Shown: positions 24,714-33,113 of the stretch, in pieces
Position numbering within the stretch: position 1 is the first letter of the stretch
How the letters are laid out: each line of letters begins with the position of its first letter
Assembly: GCA_001725355.1 (NCBI GenBank)
Contig: MEGD01000008.1
Span: forward strand, 124,001-188,000
Direction: 5' to 3'
Length of the DNA: 64,000 bases
From: Novosphingobium sp. SCN 66-18
Lineage (GTDB): Bacteria > Pseudomonadota > Alphaproteobacteria > Sphingomonadales > Sphingomonadaceae
The notes under the pieces: generated by a model
Told to the model about the DNA's origin: nothing
The model's input: only the letters and a program-made list of their open reading frames with translations
The model's database searches: none
Made by a program: the position numbers and the translations under genes

Positions 24714-25912
24714 AGTTTGGTATCGATCGCCTCCTCGCCGACCCCGACCTGCGCGCACCGCTGGAAGGAAAGCGCGTCGCCCTTGTCGCGCATCCCGCAT
24801 CCCTCACCGAGAATCTCGAGCATTCGCTGGATGCCCTGATGGCCTGCCCCGGTATCCGTCTGACGTCCGCCTTCGGCCCGCAACACGGCCTGAAGGGGGA
24901 CAAGCAGGACAACATGGTGGAGACCGAGGATTTTCTCGATCCCAATTGCGGCATCCCCGTGTTCAGCCTCTACGGCGAAGTTCGCCGGCCGACGCCGGAG
25001 ATGATGGACAGCGCCGACGTGTTTCTGTTCGATCTGCAGGATCTGGGGTGCCGGATCTATACGTTCGTCACCACGCTGCTCTACATGCTGGGCGCGGCGG
25101 CGAAGCAGGGCAAGGAAGTGTGGGTGCTGGACCGGCCCAATCCGGTGGGGCGCCCCGTCGAAGGCACGATCCTGCAGCCCGGATGGGAAAGCTTTGTCGG
25201 TGCCGGGGCCATGCCGATGCGGCATGGGCTGACGCTGGGCGAGATGGGGCGCTGGTTCATCGACGAGTTCCGGCTGGATGTCGAATACCGCGTGATCAAG
25301 ATGGAAGGCTGGCAGCACGAGGCTGCTCCCGGCTTTGGCTGGCCGGACAGCCGCGTCTGGGTGAATCCCAGTCCGAATGCGCCGAATCTCAACATGGCGC
25401 GCGCCTATGCCGGCACGGTGATGCTCGAAGGCACCACGCTGTCGGAAGGGCGCGGAACCACCCGCCCGCTCGAAGTGCTGTTCGGCGCGCCCGACCTCAA
25501 TGCCCGCGCGGTGCTGTCGGAAATGGAACGGCTGGCGCCCGAATGGCTGGAAGGCTGCGCCTTGCGCGAATGCTGGTTCGAGCCGACGTTCCACAAGCAC
25601 GAAAAGACGCTGTGCAACGGCCTGATGATCCACGCGGAACGGGGCTTCTATCATCACTACCGGTTTCGCCCCTGGCGGTTGCAGGCCCTGGCGTTCAAGG
25701 CCATCCGCCGCCTGCAGCCGGAATACCAGCTCTGGCGTGAATTCCCGTACGAGTACGTCTATGACAAGCTGGCGATCGACGTGATCAACGGCGGGCCTTC
25801 GCTGCGCGAATGGGTCGACGATCCCCGCTCGCGCCCGGGTGACCTCGATGATCTCGCTTCGCCCGACGAAACCCGGTGGATCGAGGAACGTCGCCACTAT
25901 TTCCTGTATTGA
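24710..25912 (+). CDS. Exo-beta-N-acetylmuramidase NamZ family (DUF1343)
   Basis: A 400-aa DUF1343 protein. Characterised members such as NamZ remove terminal MurNAc from peptidoglycan fragments. Diagnostic stretches are GFGPQHG-type TSAFGPQHGLKGD, VFLFDLQDLGCRIYTF, WVLDRPNPVGR, EGTTLSEGRGTTRP and FEPTFHKHEKTLCNG. Most members are exported, but this one starts MKFGIDRLL with no signal sequence, suggesting a cytoplasmic recycling role. It overlaps the DOMON-like gene by four bases. Confidence 0.85.
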   Translation: MKFGIDRLLADPDLRAPLEGKRVALVAHPASLTENLEHSLDALMACPGIRLTSAFGPQHGLKGDKQDNMVETEDFLDPNCGIPVFSLYGEVRRPTPEMMDSADVFLFDLQDLGCRIYTFVTTLLYMLGAAAKQGKEVWVLDRPNPVGRPVEGTILQPGWESFVGAGAMPMRHGLTLGEMGRWFIDEFRLDVEYRVIKMEGWQHEAAPGFGWPDSRVWVNPSPNAPNLNMARAYAGTVMLEGTTLSEGRGTTRPLEVLFGAPDLNARAVLSEMERLAPEWLEGCALRECWFEPTFHKHEKTLCNGLMIHAERGFYHHYRFRPWRLQALAFKAIRRLQPEYQLWREFPYEYVYDKLAIDVINGGPSLREWVDDPRSRPGDLDDLASPDETRWIEERRHYFLY

Positions 25913-25945
25913 CGGCGGCTGGCCCGAAGCGCTTCGGGCCGCGCT

Positions 25946-27127
25946 TCAATGCTTCTTGCGCGTCAGTTCGCGCATGGCGTCGTCCAGCCCCTCCAGCGTC
26001 AGCGGATACATCGATCCGCCCACCAGATCGCGCAGCATCTTGGTGGATTGGGAATAGTTCCACTGCTTTTCAGGTACGGGATTCAGCCACACCGTTGCCG
26101 GATAGGTCTGCGCCATGCGGTGCATCCACACCGCGCCGGCTTCCTCGTTGAAATGCTCGACCGAGCCGCCGGGATGGCTGATCTCGTAGGGGCTCATCGC
26201 CGCGTCGCCGACGAAGATCACCTTGTAGTCGTGGCCGTACTTGTGGAGGATGTCCCAGGTCTGCGTGCGTTCCGACCACCGGCGCTTGTTGTCCTTCCAC
26301 ACGCCTTCGTACAGGCAGTTGTGGAAATAGAAGAACTCCATGTTCTTGAACTCGGCGGTGGCTGCGCTGAACAGTTCCTCCACCAGCTTGATGAACGGGT
26401 CCATCGATCCGCCCACGTCCAGGAACAGCAGCAACTTCACGGCATTGCGCTTTTCCGGGCGCATGCGGATGTCGAGCCAGCCCTGCTTGGCAGTGCCCTC
26501 GATCGTGCCTTCGAGGTCCAGTTCGTCCGCATTGCCCTCGCGCGCGAAGCGGCGCAGCCGGCGCAGCGCCACCTTGATGTTGCGCGTGCCCAGTTCCTTG
26601 GTGTTGTCGAGGTTCTGGAATTCGCGCTTTTCCCACACCTTCAGCGCGCGCTTGTGCTTGGATTCGCCGCCGATGCGCACGCCTTCGGGATTGTAACCGG
26701 AATTGCCGAAAGGGCTGGTACCGCCGGTGCCGATCCACTTGTTGCCGCCCTGGTGGCGCTTTTCCTGCTCCTCCAGCCGCTTCTTGAGCGTTTCCATGAT
26801 CTCCTCCCACGATCCCAGGGATTTGATCTTCTCCATCTCCTCGGGCGAGAGGAACTTCTCGGCCACGGCCTTCAGCCAGTCCTCGGGAATGTCGACCGGG
26901 CGCTGGCCATAGTCGGTCAGGAGCCCCTTGAAGACCTTGTTGAAGACCTGGTCGAACCGGTCGAGCAGGCCCTCGTCCTTCACGAACGTGGCGCGTGAAA
27001 GGTAGTAGAACGCTTCGGGCGTCTGCTCGATCACGTCCTTTTCCAGCGCTTCCAGCAGCACGAGGTGCTCCTTGAAACTGGCCGGAATGCCGGCGGCGCG
27101 CAGTTCGTCGACGAAGTTGAAGAACAT
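25946..27127 (-). CDS. CoxE-like VWA-domain protein
   Basis: A 393-aa protein with a C-terminal von Willebrand A-type domain. The MIDAS metal site is DVGGSMD (a DxGxS variant of DxSxS) near residue 240. The N-terminal half is helical, with a charged segment (EKRHQGGNK, KHKRALKVWEKREFQN). CoxE-type VWA proteins work with MoxR AAA+ ATPases as chaperones that insert metals or assemble enzymes. The matching MoxR gene lies 1.4 kb upstream on the same strand, separated by a GFA gene and an opposite-strand GST gene. Start ATG 27127 gives the family N-terminus MFFNFVDELR. Confidence 0.88.
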   Translation of the reverse strand: MFFNFVDELRAAGIPASFKEHLVLLEALEKDVIEQTPEAFYYLSRATFVKDEGLLDRFDQVFNKVFKGLLTDYGQRPVDIPEDWLKAVAEKFLSPEEMEKIKSLGSWEEIMETLKKRLEEQEKRHQGGNKWIGTGGTSPFGNSGYNPEGVRIGGESKHKRALKVWEKREFQNLDNTKELGTRNIKVALRRLRRFAREGNADELDLEGTIEGTAKQGWLDIRMRPEKRNAVKLLLFLDVGGSMDPFIKLVEELFSAATAEFKNMEFFYFHNCLYEGVWKDNKRRWSERTQTWDILHKYGHDYKVIFVGDAAMSPYEISHPGGSVEHFNEEAGAVWMHRMAQTYPATVWLNPVPEKQWNYSQSTKMLRDLVGGSMYPLTLEGLDDAMRELTRKKH

Positions 27128-27130
27128 TTG

Positions 27131-27571
27131 TCAGGCCTTGGTGGGAGGATTGGGGGTGGCGGCCGGAGCCGGCGGCTGGCGCGGCCATTGTTCGAGCGCG
27201 GGATCGATCTGCGCCCAATCGGGGGCGTCATCCGTCCAGATCACCATCTCCGGGCGCAGGCCGTGCGGCTGGTCGAGCACGCCGAAGCGCACCGTCTTCA
27301 GGTGCATCCGCGCCGAGCTTTGTCCATAGACCTGTGTGCCGCAGGACGGGCAGAACGAGAAGGTGAGCGTATTGCCGCTGGCCGCCTGCCAGTCCGATGA
27401 GGCCAATGTGCCGGACACAGCCACGTCATCGCCCTTGAAGATGGCGTTGTGCGTGGGTCCGCCGGCCGCAAGCCGCTGGCACTGGCGGCACCAGCACTGG
27501 CGCGTGGCCAGCGGTTCTCCGGCGATTTCGAGCGTGACCGCGCCGCAGGCGCACCGGCCGGTGTAGGTCAT
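27131..27571 (-). CDS. GFA-family zinc protein
   Basis: A 146-aa protein of the glutathione-dependent formaldehyde-activating (GFA) superfamily. Zinc ligands appear as CACG (residues 7-9), CWCRQC (26-31) and CPSC, the usual two-site pattern. Despite the family name, most members have no proven activity with formaldehyde. It starts just upstream of the VWA gene (gap of 3 bases), so they are probably co-transcribed. Confidence 0.88.
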   Translation of the reverse strand: MTYTGRCACGAVTLEIAGEPLATRQCWCRQCQRLAAGGPTHNAIFKGDDVAVSGTLASSDWQAASGNTLTFSFCPSCGTQVYGQSSARMHLKTVRFGVLDQPHGLRPEMVIWTDDAPDWAQIDPALEQWPRQPPAPAATPNPPTKA

Positions 27572-27593
27572 GGACGTTTCTCCATCCGGCTTT

Positions 27594-27632
27594 TTGCACG
27601 CCGGGTATTGTTAGTGTTACATACAATTTGTA
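27594..27632 (+). promoter_or_regulatory. Candidate promoter and palindrome before the LigF-like gene
   Basis: TTGCAC (27594-27599) and TACATA (27618-27623), spacing 18, point toward the glutathione transferase gene. A perfect 11-bp palindrome TACAATTTGTA (27622-27632) overlaps the start region and could be an operator shared with the divergent GFA gene. Confidence 0.4.
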
Positions 27633-27665
27633 GAGTGCGTCCGTAAGGAGAGGACAACCGCACCC

Positions 27666-28406
27666 ATGCTCAAGCTCTACAGTTTCGGCCCTGCCGCCAA
27701 TTCGCTCAAGCCCTTGCTGACGCTTTACGAAAAGGGCCTGCCGTTCGAAGGGCATCGCCTGAACCCGGCGATTTTCGAGCATCATTCGGACTGGTTCAAG
27801 GCCATCAATCCGCGCGGGCAGGTGCCTGCGCTGGTGGACCGGGGCAAGGTCGTTACCGAATCCACCGTGATCTGCGAGTATCTGGAAGACGAGCACCCGA
27901 CCGAGGTCGCTCTGCGGCCCGCCGACAGCTTCGGCAAGGCCGAGATGCGCGTCTGGACCAAGTGGGTGGACGAATACTTCTGCTGGTGCGTCTCCACGAT
28001 CGGCTGGCATCGTGGCGTCAGCCACATGGCGCAGCGCCTGTCCGATGCCGAGTTCGAGGAACACCTCAAGAAGATTCCGATCCCCGAACAGCAGGTGAAA
28101 TGGCGCCGCGCGCGCGAAGGCTTCCCGCAGGACCTGCTCGACGAGGAAATGCGCAAGATCGCGGTTTCGGTGCGGCGGCTGGACGATCACCTTGCCGACC
28201 ACGAATGGCTGGCGGGCGGCATCTATACGCTGGCCGACATCTGCAATTTCGCGATCGCCAACGGCATGCAGAACGGCTTTGCCGAACTGGTCAACACTGG
28301 CGACACGCCGCATCTCGTGCGCTGGATCGAACAGATCAACCAGCGCCCGGCGGTGCAGCGCATGTTCGCGGAAGTGCCGATGGAGCGGCTGGGGCCGCCG
28401 AAATAG
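27666..28406 (+). CDS. Glutathione S-transferase, LigF-like (beta-etherase type)
   Basis: A 246-aa GST that closely resembles, as I recall it, LigF, the stereospecific beta-etherase that cleaves beta-aryl ether bonds of lignin dimers with glutathione in Sphingobium SYK-6. Shared stretches include LYSFGPAANSLKPL, INPRGQVPAL, KVVTESTVICEYLED, MRVWTKWVDEYFCWCVSTIG and YTLADICNFAIANG. The N-terminal thioredoxin fold ends near residue 80 and the helical domain follows. No other lig gene (ligD, ligE, ligG) lies in the window. It has its own candidate promoter and GGAGAGG about 12 bases before ATG 27666. True etherase activity is likely but unproven. Confidence 0.8.
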   Translation: MLKLYSFGPAANSLKPLLTLYEKGLPFEGHRLNPAIFEHHSDWFKAINPRGQVPALVDRGKVVTESTVICEYLEDEHPTEVALRPADSFGKAEMRVWTKWVDEYFCWCVSTIGWHRGVSHMAQRLSDAEFEEHLKKIPIPEQQVKWRRAREGFPQDLLDEEMRKIAVSVRRLDDHLADHEWLAGGIYTLADICNFAIANGMQNGFAELVNTGDTPHLVRWIEQINQRPAVQRMFAEVPMERLGPPK

Positions 28407-28529
28407 GCGCGTTTCAGGTTCGCGCGCAGACGCAAAGGCGCGGAGAGACGTTGCCTGACCGAACGGGGCTCTGTCTCTCGCGCCGTTGTAAGAAGCCATC
28501 TCGCTCAACCCCGAAGGAACTTACCGGGA

Positions 28530-29381
28530 TCAGCTCCCCCGGCGCGCCATGAAGGCCAGGCGTTCGAACAGCATGATGTCCTGCTCGTTCTTGAGCAACG
28601 CGCCGTGCAGCGGCGGGATCGCCTTGGTGGGATCGCGGTTCTGCAGGACGTCGAGCGGCAGGTCCTCGTTGAGCAGCAGCTTCAGCCAGTCGAGCAGTTC
28701 GGAGGTGCTGGGCTTCTTCTTCAGGCCGGGCACTTCGCGCACTTCGTAGAACACTTCCATCGCCTTGCTCACCAGCATCTTCTGGATGCCGGGGAAGTGG
28801 ACGTCGATGATCGCCTGCATCGTGTCGCGGTCGGGGAACTTGATGTAGTGGAAGAAGCAGCGGCGCAGGAAGGCGTCGGGCAGTTCTTTCTCGTTGTTCG
28901 AGGTGATGACCACGATCGGGCGTTCCTGGGCCGCGATCCGCTCCTGCGTCTCGTAGACGTCGAAGCTCATGCGGTCGAGTTCCTGGAGCAGGTCGTTGGG
29001 GAACTCGATGTCGGCCTTGTCGATCTCGTCGATCAGCAGCACGGGCAGGGTGGGGCTGGTGAACGCCTCCCACAGCTTGCCCTTCTTGATGTAGTTGCGG
29101 ATGTCGTGCACGCGCTCGTCGCCGAGCTGGCCGTCGCGCAGGCGGGCAACGGCGTCGTATTCGTAGAGGCCCTGCTGCGCCTTGGTGGTGGACTTGATGT
29201 TCCATTCGATCAGCGGGGCGCCCACCGCCTTGGCGATTTCGTGGGCCAGCACCGTCTTGCCTGTGCCCGGTTCGCCTTTCACCAGCAGCGGACGCCGCAG
29301 CAGCACGGCGGCGTTGACGGCCACCTTGAGATCATCGGTGGCGACATAGTTGCTGGTGCCTTCGAAGCGCATGCCTTCCAT
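28530..29381 (-). CDS. MoxR-family AAA+ ATPase
   Basis: A 283-aa AAA+ ATPase. Walker A is GEPGTGKT, Walker B is LLIDEIDKAD, sensor 1 is VITSNNEKELPDAFLRRC with the arginine finger region, and the C-terminal lid follows. MoxR ATPases pair with VWA proteins to activate or assemble enzymes; here the partner is the CoxE-like gene downstream on the same strand. The start is ATG 29381 (MEGMRFEGT) with AAAGGA close upstream; ATG 29372 is an alternative. The extension to 29531 is unlikely to be translated. Confidence 0.92.
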   Translation of the reverse strand: MEGMRFEGTSNYVATDDLKVAVNAAVLLRRPLLVKGEPGTGKTVLAHEIAKAVGAPLIEWNIKSTTKAQQGLYEYDAVARLRDGQLGDERVHDIRNYIKKGKLWEAFTSPTLPVLLIDEIDKADIEFPNDLLQELDRMSFDVYETQERIAAQERPIVVITSNNEKELPDAFLRRCFFHYIKFPDRDTMQAIIDVHFPGIQKMLVSKAMEVFYEVREVPGLKKKPSTSELLDWLKLLLNEDLPLDVLQNRDPTKAIPPLHGALLKNEQDIMLFERLAFMARRGS

Positions 29382-29527
29382 CCTGTCCTTTTTAATTGCG
29401 TGGTTAAGGGATAGGCGGCGTTGTGCCATGTGACAAGAGCCGCGGCGGCGGGTTTTGAAACCTTGCCGATGGGGAATTTCAAGCGATTGTTGCGGCCGAT
29501 TGTTTCGGGGCGCATCCAAGTATTTCC

Positions 29528-29547
29528 TCATGAATGATATTTCATGA
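29528..29547. promoter_or_regulatory. AT-rich palindrome between moxR and the TonB-like gene
   Basis: TCATGAA (29528-29534), 6-bp spacer, TTCATGA (29541-29547). It sits in a 212-bp gap between divergent genes and is notably AT-rich. It could be an operator for either gene. No regulator is known. Confidence 0.35.
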
Positions 29548-29593
29548 TTCAGGGCGATTGCGCCGGCCCGCGCCGGGCTGTAGCCACGCCGCG

Positions 29594-30397
29594 ATGTCAG
29601 CGGAGCCCGCGTCCTTGCCTTCCGGTCGATATGGCGCGTCGCGGCGTAGCAGGGGGCCTGCGTTCCTGCTTTCGGCGGCCACCGTCGCGCTGCTGTTCTT
29701 CATCATGATCCGGATGGGCGCCTTCACCGGCAATGGTCCGGAAGGCGGCGGGCAACTGGTGGCGGTCAATCTGTCCAAGGAAGCCGAAGCGAGCGCGGCC
29801 GGCGCCCGCAAGGCCACGCGCGAAATCAAGGCCAGCGAACGGTCGCAGCAGGCAGCGCAAGCGCCAAGGCCGGCGATGCCGCCCCATGTGCCGGTGCCTT
29901 CGGAAAACAAGGTCGATTGGCCGCCGGGCTTCATCCACATGAGCCGGGCGGACCTGGCCGCGGCGGATATCGGCAAGATGGCCCGGCGAGGGGACGCGGG
30001 CAGCAGCGGCAGCGCGTCGGGCTCGGCGGGCGGATCCGCCGGCGGGCAGGGCGAGGGCCCCAATGGCGCGCGGCTCTACGCCGCCGAATGGTACCGCGAA
30101 CCGCGCGATGCCGAGATCGCCGGCTACATGCCGCAGGGCCGTCCTCCGGGCCAGTGGGGCATGATCGCCTGTCGCACGATCGAGCAATACCACGTCGAGG
30201 ATTGCCGCGAGCTTGACGAATCCCCGCGTGGATCGGGCATCGCCCGCGCCCTGCGGCAAGCGTCCTGGCAATTCCTGGTCCGCCCGCCGCGCGTGGACGG
30301 CAAGCCGATGATCGGCGCCTGGGTGCGCATCCGCTTCGATTTCAAGCCGGCGAAGCGGGATGACGCGGCGGGCGAGGGGGCATCCGACGGCGGCTAG
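29594..30397 (+). CDS. Single-pass membrane protein, possible TonB-like
   Basis: A 267-aa protein of unknown function. A single N-terminal membrane helix (AFLLSAATVALLFFIMIRMG, about residues 24-43) is followed by an Ala/Lys and then Ser/Gly-rich linker (GSSGSASGSAGGSAGGQGEG). A C-terminal domain of about 110 residues contains CRTIEQYHVEDCRELDESP and FLVRPPRVDGKPMIGAWVRIRFDF. The order of membrane anchor, flexible linker and a compact periplasmic end with a VRIRF strand resembles TonB-family energy transducers, but I do not recognise the family firmly. Start ATG 29594 was chosen to place the helix near the N-terminus. Confidence 0.75.
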   Translation: MSAEPASLPSGRYGASRRSRGPAFLLSAATVALLFFIMIRMGAFTGNGPEGGGQLVAVNLSKEAEASAAGARKATREIKASERSQQAAQAPRPAMPPHVPVPSENKVDWPPGFIHMSRADLAAADIGKMARRGDAGSSGSASGSAGGSAGGQGEGPNGARLYAAEWYREPRDAEIAGYMPQGRPPGQWGMIACRTIEQYHVEDCRELDESPRGSGIARALRQASWQFLVRPPRVDGKPMIGAWVRIRFDFKPAKRDDAAGEGASDGG

Positions 30398-30457
30398 TCA
30401 ACCGATAGGAACGAGTCCGACGGACCTATCGGTGCCGCACATGATGGCTATGCGCGA

Positions 30458-30841
30458 TCAGTGCCCGTGCCCGCGCGGACGCCCGCCGCCGCGCGGTCCG
30501 CCCCCGTGGGGATAATTCGGCATGTGATAGTCGCGCCGGGGCTGGAAATTGCCGCGGAATTCTTGATAGCGACCGCCGGGGGGAGGGGCGTCCCGGCGGA
30601 AGTGGTTGCGGTCGCCGCGCACGAAGGCACGCGCGCCGGGTGTGGAGCGATAGTAGAAGAAGCCGTCGCGCCCCCAATAGCCGTCATAGATCGGGCCGTA
30701 ATACCCGTCATACCAGCCGTTGTAGGCGTAGGGCGAACCCCAGCCCACGCTGGTGCCGTATTCGCCGTAATAGCCGTCGGACGCGCAGGCGGACAGGCCA
30801 AGAGCCAGGGGCAGGGCGAGCAGGGTGATGGAACGCTTCAT
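30458..30841 (-). CDS. Tyr/Gly-rich lipoprotein
   Basis: A 127-aa lipoprotein. The signal ends in lipobox LSAC (MKRSITLLALPLALGLSAC). The mature part has a Y/G/W-rich repeat (GYYGEYGTS, NGWYDGYYGPIYDGYWG) and ends in a P/G/R/H-rich tail (GGGPRGGGRPRGHGH). The function is unknown. Such proteins are common small envelope lipoproteins in this order. Confidence 0.8.
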   Translation of the reverse strand: MKRSITLLALPLALGLSACASDGYYGEYGTSVGWGSPYAYNGWYDGYYGPIYDGYWGRDGFFYYRSTPGARAFVRGDRNHFRRDAPPPGGRYQEFRGNFQPRRDYHMPNYPHGGGPRGGGRPRGHGH

Positions 30842-30977
30842 GGCAAATCTCCGGAATCCGTCGCAGTTCGCGAGCGGTCTTGCCCCACCGTTGTCTGGAT
30901 AGGACAGCCGATCTTAGCCATGGGTGAACGATTGACAGGACGTTCGGGTTCCGGGCGATGGCCGGCTTCTGGGCGCG

Positions 30978-32987
30978 TCAGGCGTCGATCAGTTCCGGGT
31001 CGACCTCGCTCGCGCGGTTCTGGATGAACATGAAGCGGTGCTCGGGATTGCGTCCCATCAGGCGATCGACCAGATCCTTCACGGCCGCGCGGCCTTCGTA
31101 TTCCGGCGGCAGCGTGATGCGGATCAGCGAGCGACTGGCCGGGCTCATCGTCGTTTCGCGAAGCTGCTGCGGGTTCATTTCGCCCAAGCCCTTGAAGCGG
31201 GAGACTTCCACCTTCTTGCCCTTGAACTTGGTCGCTTCCAGTTCGGCGCGATGCGCATCGTCGCGGGCGTAGGCCGAGGTGCTGCCGCTGGTCAGGCGAT
31301 AGAGCGGCGGCTGCGCCAGATAGAGATGCCCGCGCCGCACCACGTCGGGCATTTCCTGGAAGAAGAACGTCATCAGCAGCGTGGCGATGTGCGCGCCGTC
31401 GACGTCGGCATCGGTCATGATGATGATGCGGTCGTAACGCAGCGCATCCGGGTTGCAGTCCTTGCGGCTGCCGCAGCCCAGCGCCAGGATCAGGTCGGCG
31501 ATTTCCTGGTTGGCGCGGATCTTGTCGCTGGTGGCGCTGGCTACGTTGAGGATCTTGCCGCGGATCGGCAGGATCGCCTGCGTCTTGCGGTCGCGCGCCT
31601 GCTTGGCGCTGCCGCCGGCCGAATCCCCTTCGACGATGAACAGTTCGGTCTCGCCATCGCCTTCGCCCGAACAGTCGGTCAGCTTGCCCGGCAGGCGCAG
31701 CTTGCGCGCGTTGGTGGCGGTCTTGCGCTTGACCTCGCGCTCCGCCTTCCGACGAAGCCGTTCGTCCATGCGCTCCATCACCGCGCCCAGCAGCGCCTTG
31801 CCGCGCTCCATGTTGTCGGTCAGGAAGTGGTCGAAATGGTCGCGCACCGCGTTCTCGACGAGGCGCGCCGCTTCCGGGGACGTCAGGCGGTCCTTGGTCT
31901 GGCTCTGGAACTGGGGATCGCGGACGAACACCGAAAGCATGACCTCGCTGCCGGTGATCATGTCTTCCGGGGCGATGTCCTTGGCCTTCTTCTGCCCGAT
32001 CAGTTCGGCGAAGGCGCGGATGCCCTTGGTCAGCGCCGCGCGCAGGCCCTGCTCGTGCGTGCCGCCATCGGGCGTGGGAATGGTGTTGCAGTACCAGCTA
32101 TACGAGCCGTCGGACCACAGCGGCCAGGCGATCGCCCATTCCACGCGGCCCATTTCCTGCCCGTCCGGCCCGGCGGGAAAATCCTGCGACCCGGTGAAGG
32201 GCACCGACGTCACGCATTCGCGCGCGCCCACCTGTTCGGCCAGGTGATCGGCTAGGCCGCCGGGGAACTGGAACACGGCTTCCGCCGGCACGTCTTCCGA
32301 AGCCAGCGATGGCGCGCACTTCCAGCGGATTTCGACGCCGGCGAAGAGATAGGCCTTGGACCGCGCCAGCCGGAACAGCCGCGCCGGCTTGAACCGGGCG
32401 TCCGCCCCGAAGATTTCGGGATCGGGCACGAAGGTGACCGACGTGCCGCGCCGGTTGGGGGCGTTGCCGATCTTCTCCAGCGGCCCCGTGGGATGCCCGC
32501 GCGAGAATTCCTGCGCGTAAAGCTCCTTGTTGCGGGCCACTTCGATGCGCGTCAGCGTCGAGAGCGCGTTGACCACGCTGACGCCCACGCCGTGGAGGCC
32601 GCCCGACGTGGCATAGGCCTTGCCGGAGAACTTGCCGCCCGAATGGAGCGTGGTGAGGATCACTTCGAGCGCCGACTTGCCCGGATACTTCGGATGCTCG
32701 TCAACCGGGATGCCGCGCCCGTTGTCGGTGATGGTCAGCCGCCCGGCCGTGCCCGGCTCTTCCTCCAGCGTCACCTCGATGCGGTTGGCATGGCCGGCGA
32801 CGGCCTCGTCCATCGCGTTGTCGAGCACTTCGGCGGCAAGGTGATGCAGCGCGCGTTCGTCCGTGCCGCCGATATACATGCCCGGCCGGCGACGAACGGG
32901 TTCGAGCCCCTCCAGCACCTCGATCGCGGAGCCATCGTAGCTTTCGGCGCTGGATACCGGCGCCTTGTCGAACAGGTCGTCAGCCAT
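30978..32987 (-). CDS. parE: DNA topoisomerase IV subunit B
   Basis: A 669-aa type IIA topoisomerase ATPase subunit that acts with ParC to separate replicated chromosomes. The GHKL ATPase site (EVLDNAMDEA, GRGIPVDEHP, TSGGLHGVGVSVVNALS) is followed by the transducer and the TOPRIM site (EGDSAGGSAKQARDRKTQAI, DADVDGAHI). The absence of the GyrB insert, together with the IGGTDERALHHL start, assigns it to ParE rather than GyrB. Start ATG 32987. Confidence 0.96.
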   Translation of the reverse strand: MADDLFDKAPVSSAESYDGSAIEVLEGLEPVRRRPGMYIGGTDERALHHLAAEVLDNAMDEAVAGHANRIEVTLEEEPGTAGRLTITDNGRGIPVDEHPKYPGKSALEVILTTLHSGGKFSGKAYATSGGLHGVGVSVVNALSTLTRIEVARNKELYAQEFSRGHPTGPLEKIGNAPNRRGTSVTFVPDPEIFGADARFKPARLFRLARSKAYLFAGVEIRWKCAPSLASEDVPAEAVFQFPGGLADHLAEQVGARECVTSVPFTGSQDFPAGPDGQEMGRVEWAIAWPLWSDGSYSWYCNTIPTPDGGTHEQGLRAALTKGIRAFAELIGQKKAKDIAPEDMITGSEVMLSVFVRDPQFQSQTKDRLTSPEAARLVENAVRDHFDHFLTDNMERGKALLGAVMERMDERLRRKAEREVKRKTATNARKLRLPGKLTDCSGEGDGETELFIVEGDSAGGSAKQARDRKTQAILPIRGKILNVASATSDKIRANQEIADLILALGCGSRKDCNPDALRYDRIIIMTDADVDGAHIATLLMTFFFQEMPDVVRRGHLYLAQPPLYRLTSGSTSAYARDDAHRAELEATKFKGKKVEVSRFKGLGEMNPQQLRETTMSPASRSLIRITLPPEYEGRAAVKDLVDRLMGRNPEHRFMFIQNRASEVDPELIDA

Positions 32988-33113
32988 ATGGAACGGCTAT
33001 AGAACACGCCGGATTCCGGACGCAAGCCGGGAGGCACCCTTATGCGGGCGATTTCGGCGCAAAGGGGCGGATAACTTATCCCGTCCGGCGATACCGGGCG
33101 GGCAGGGCTGGTG

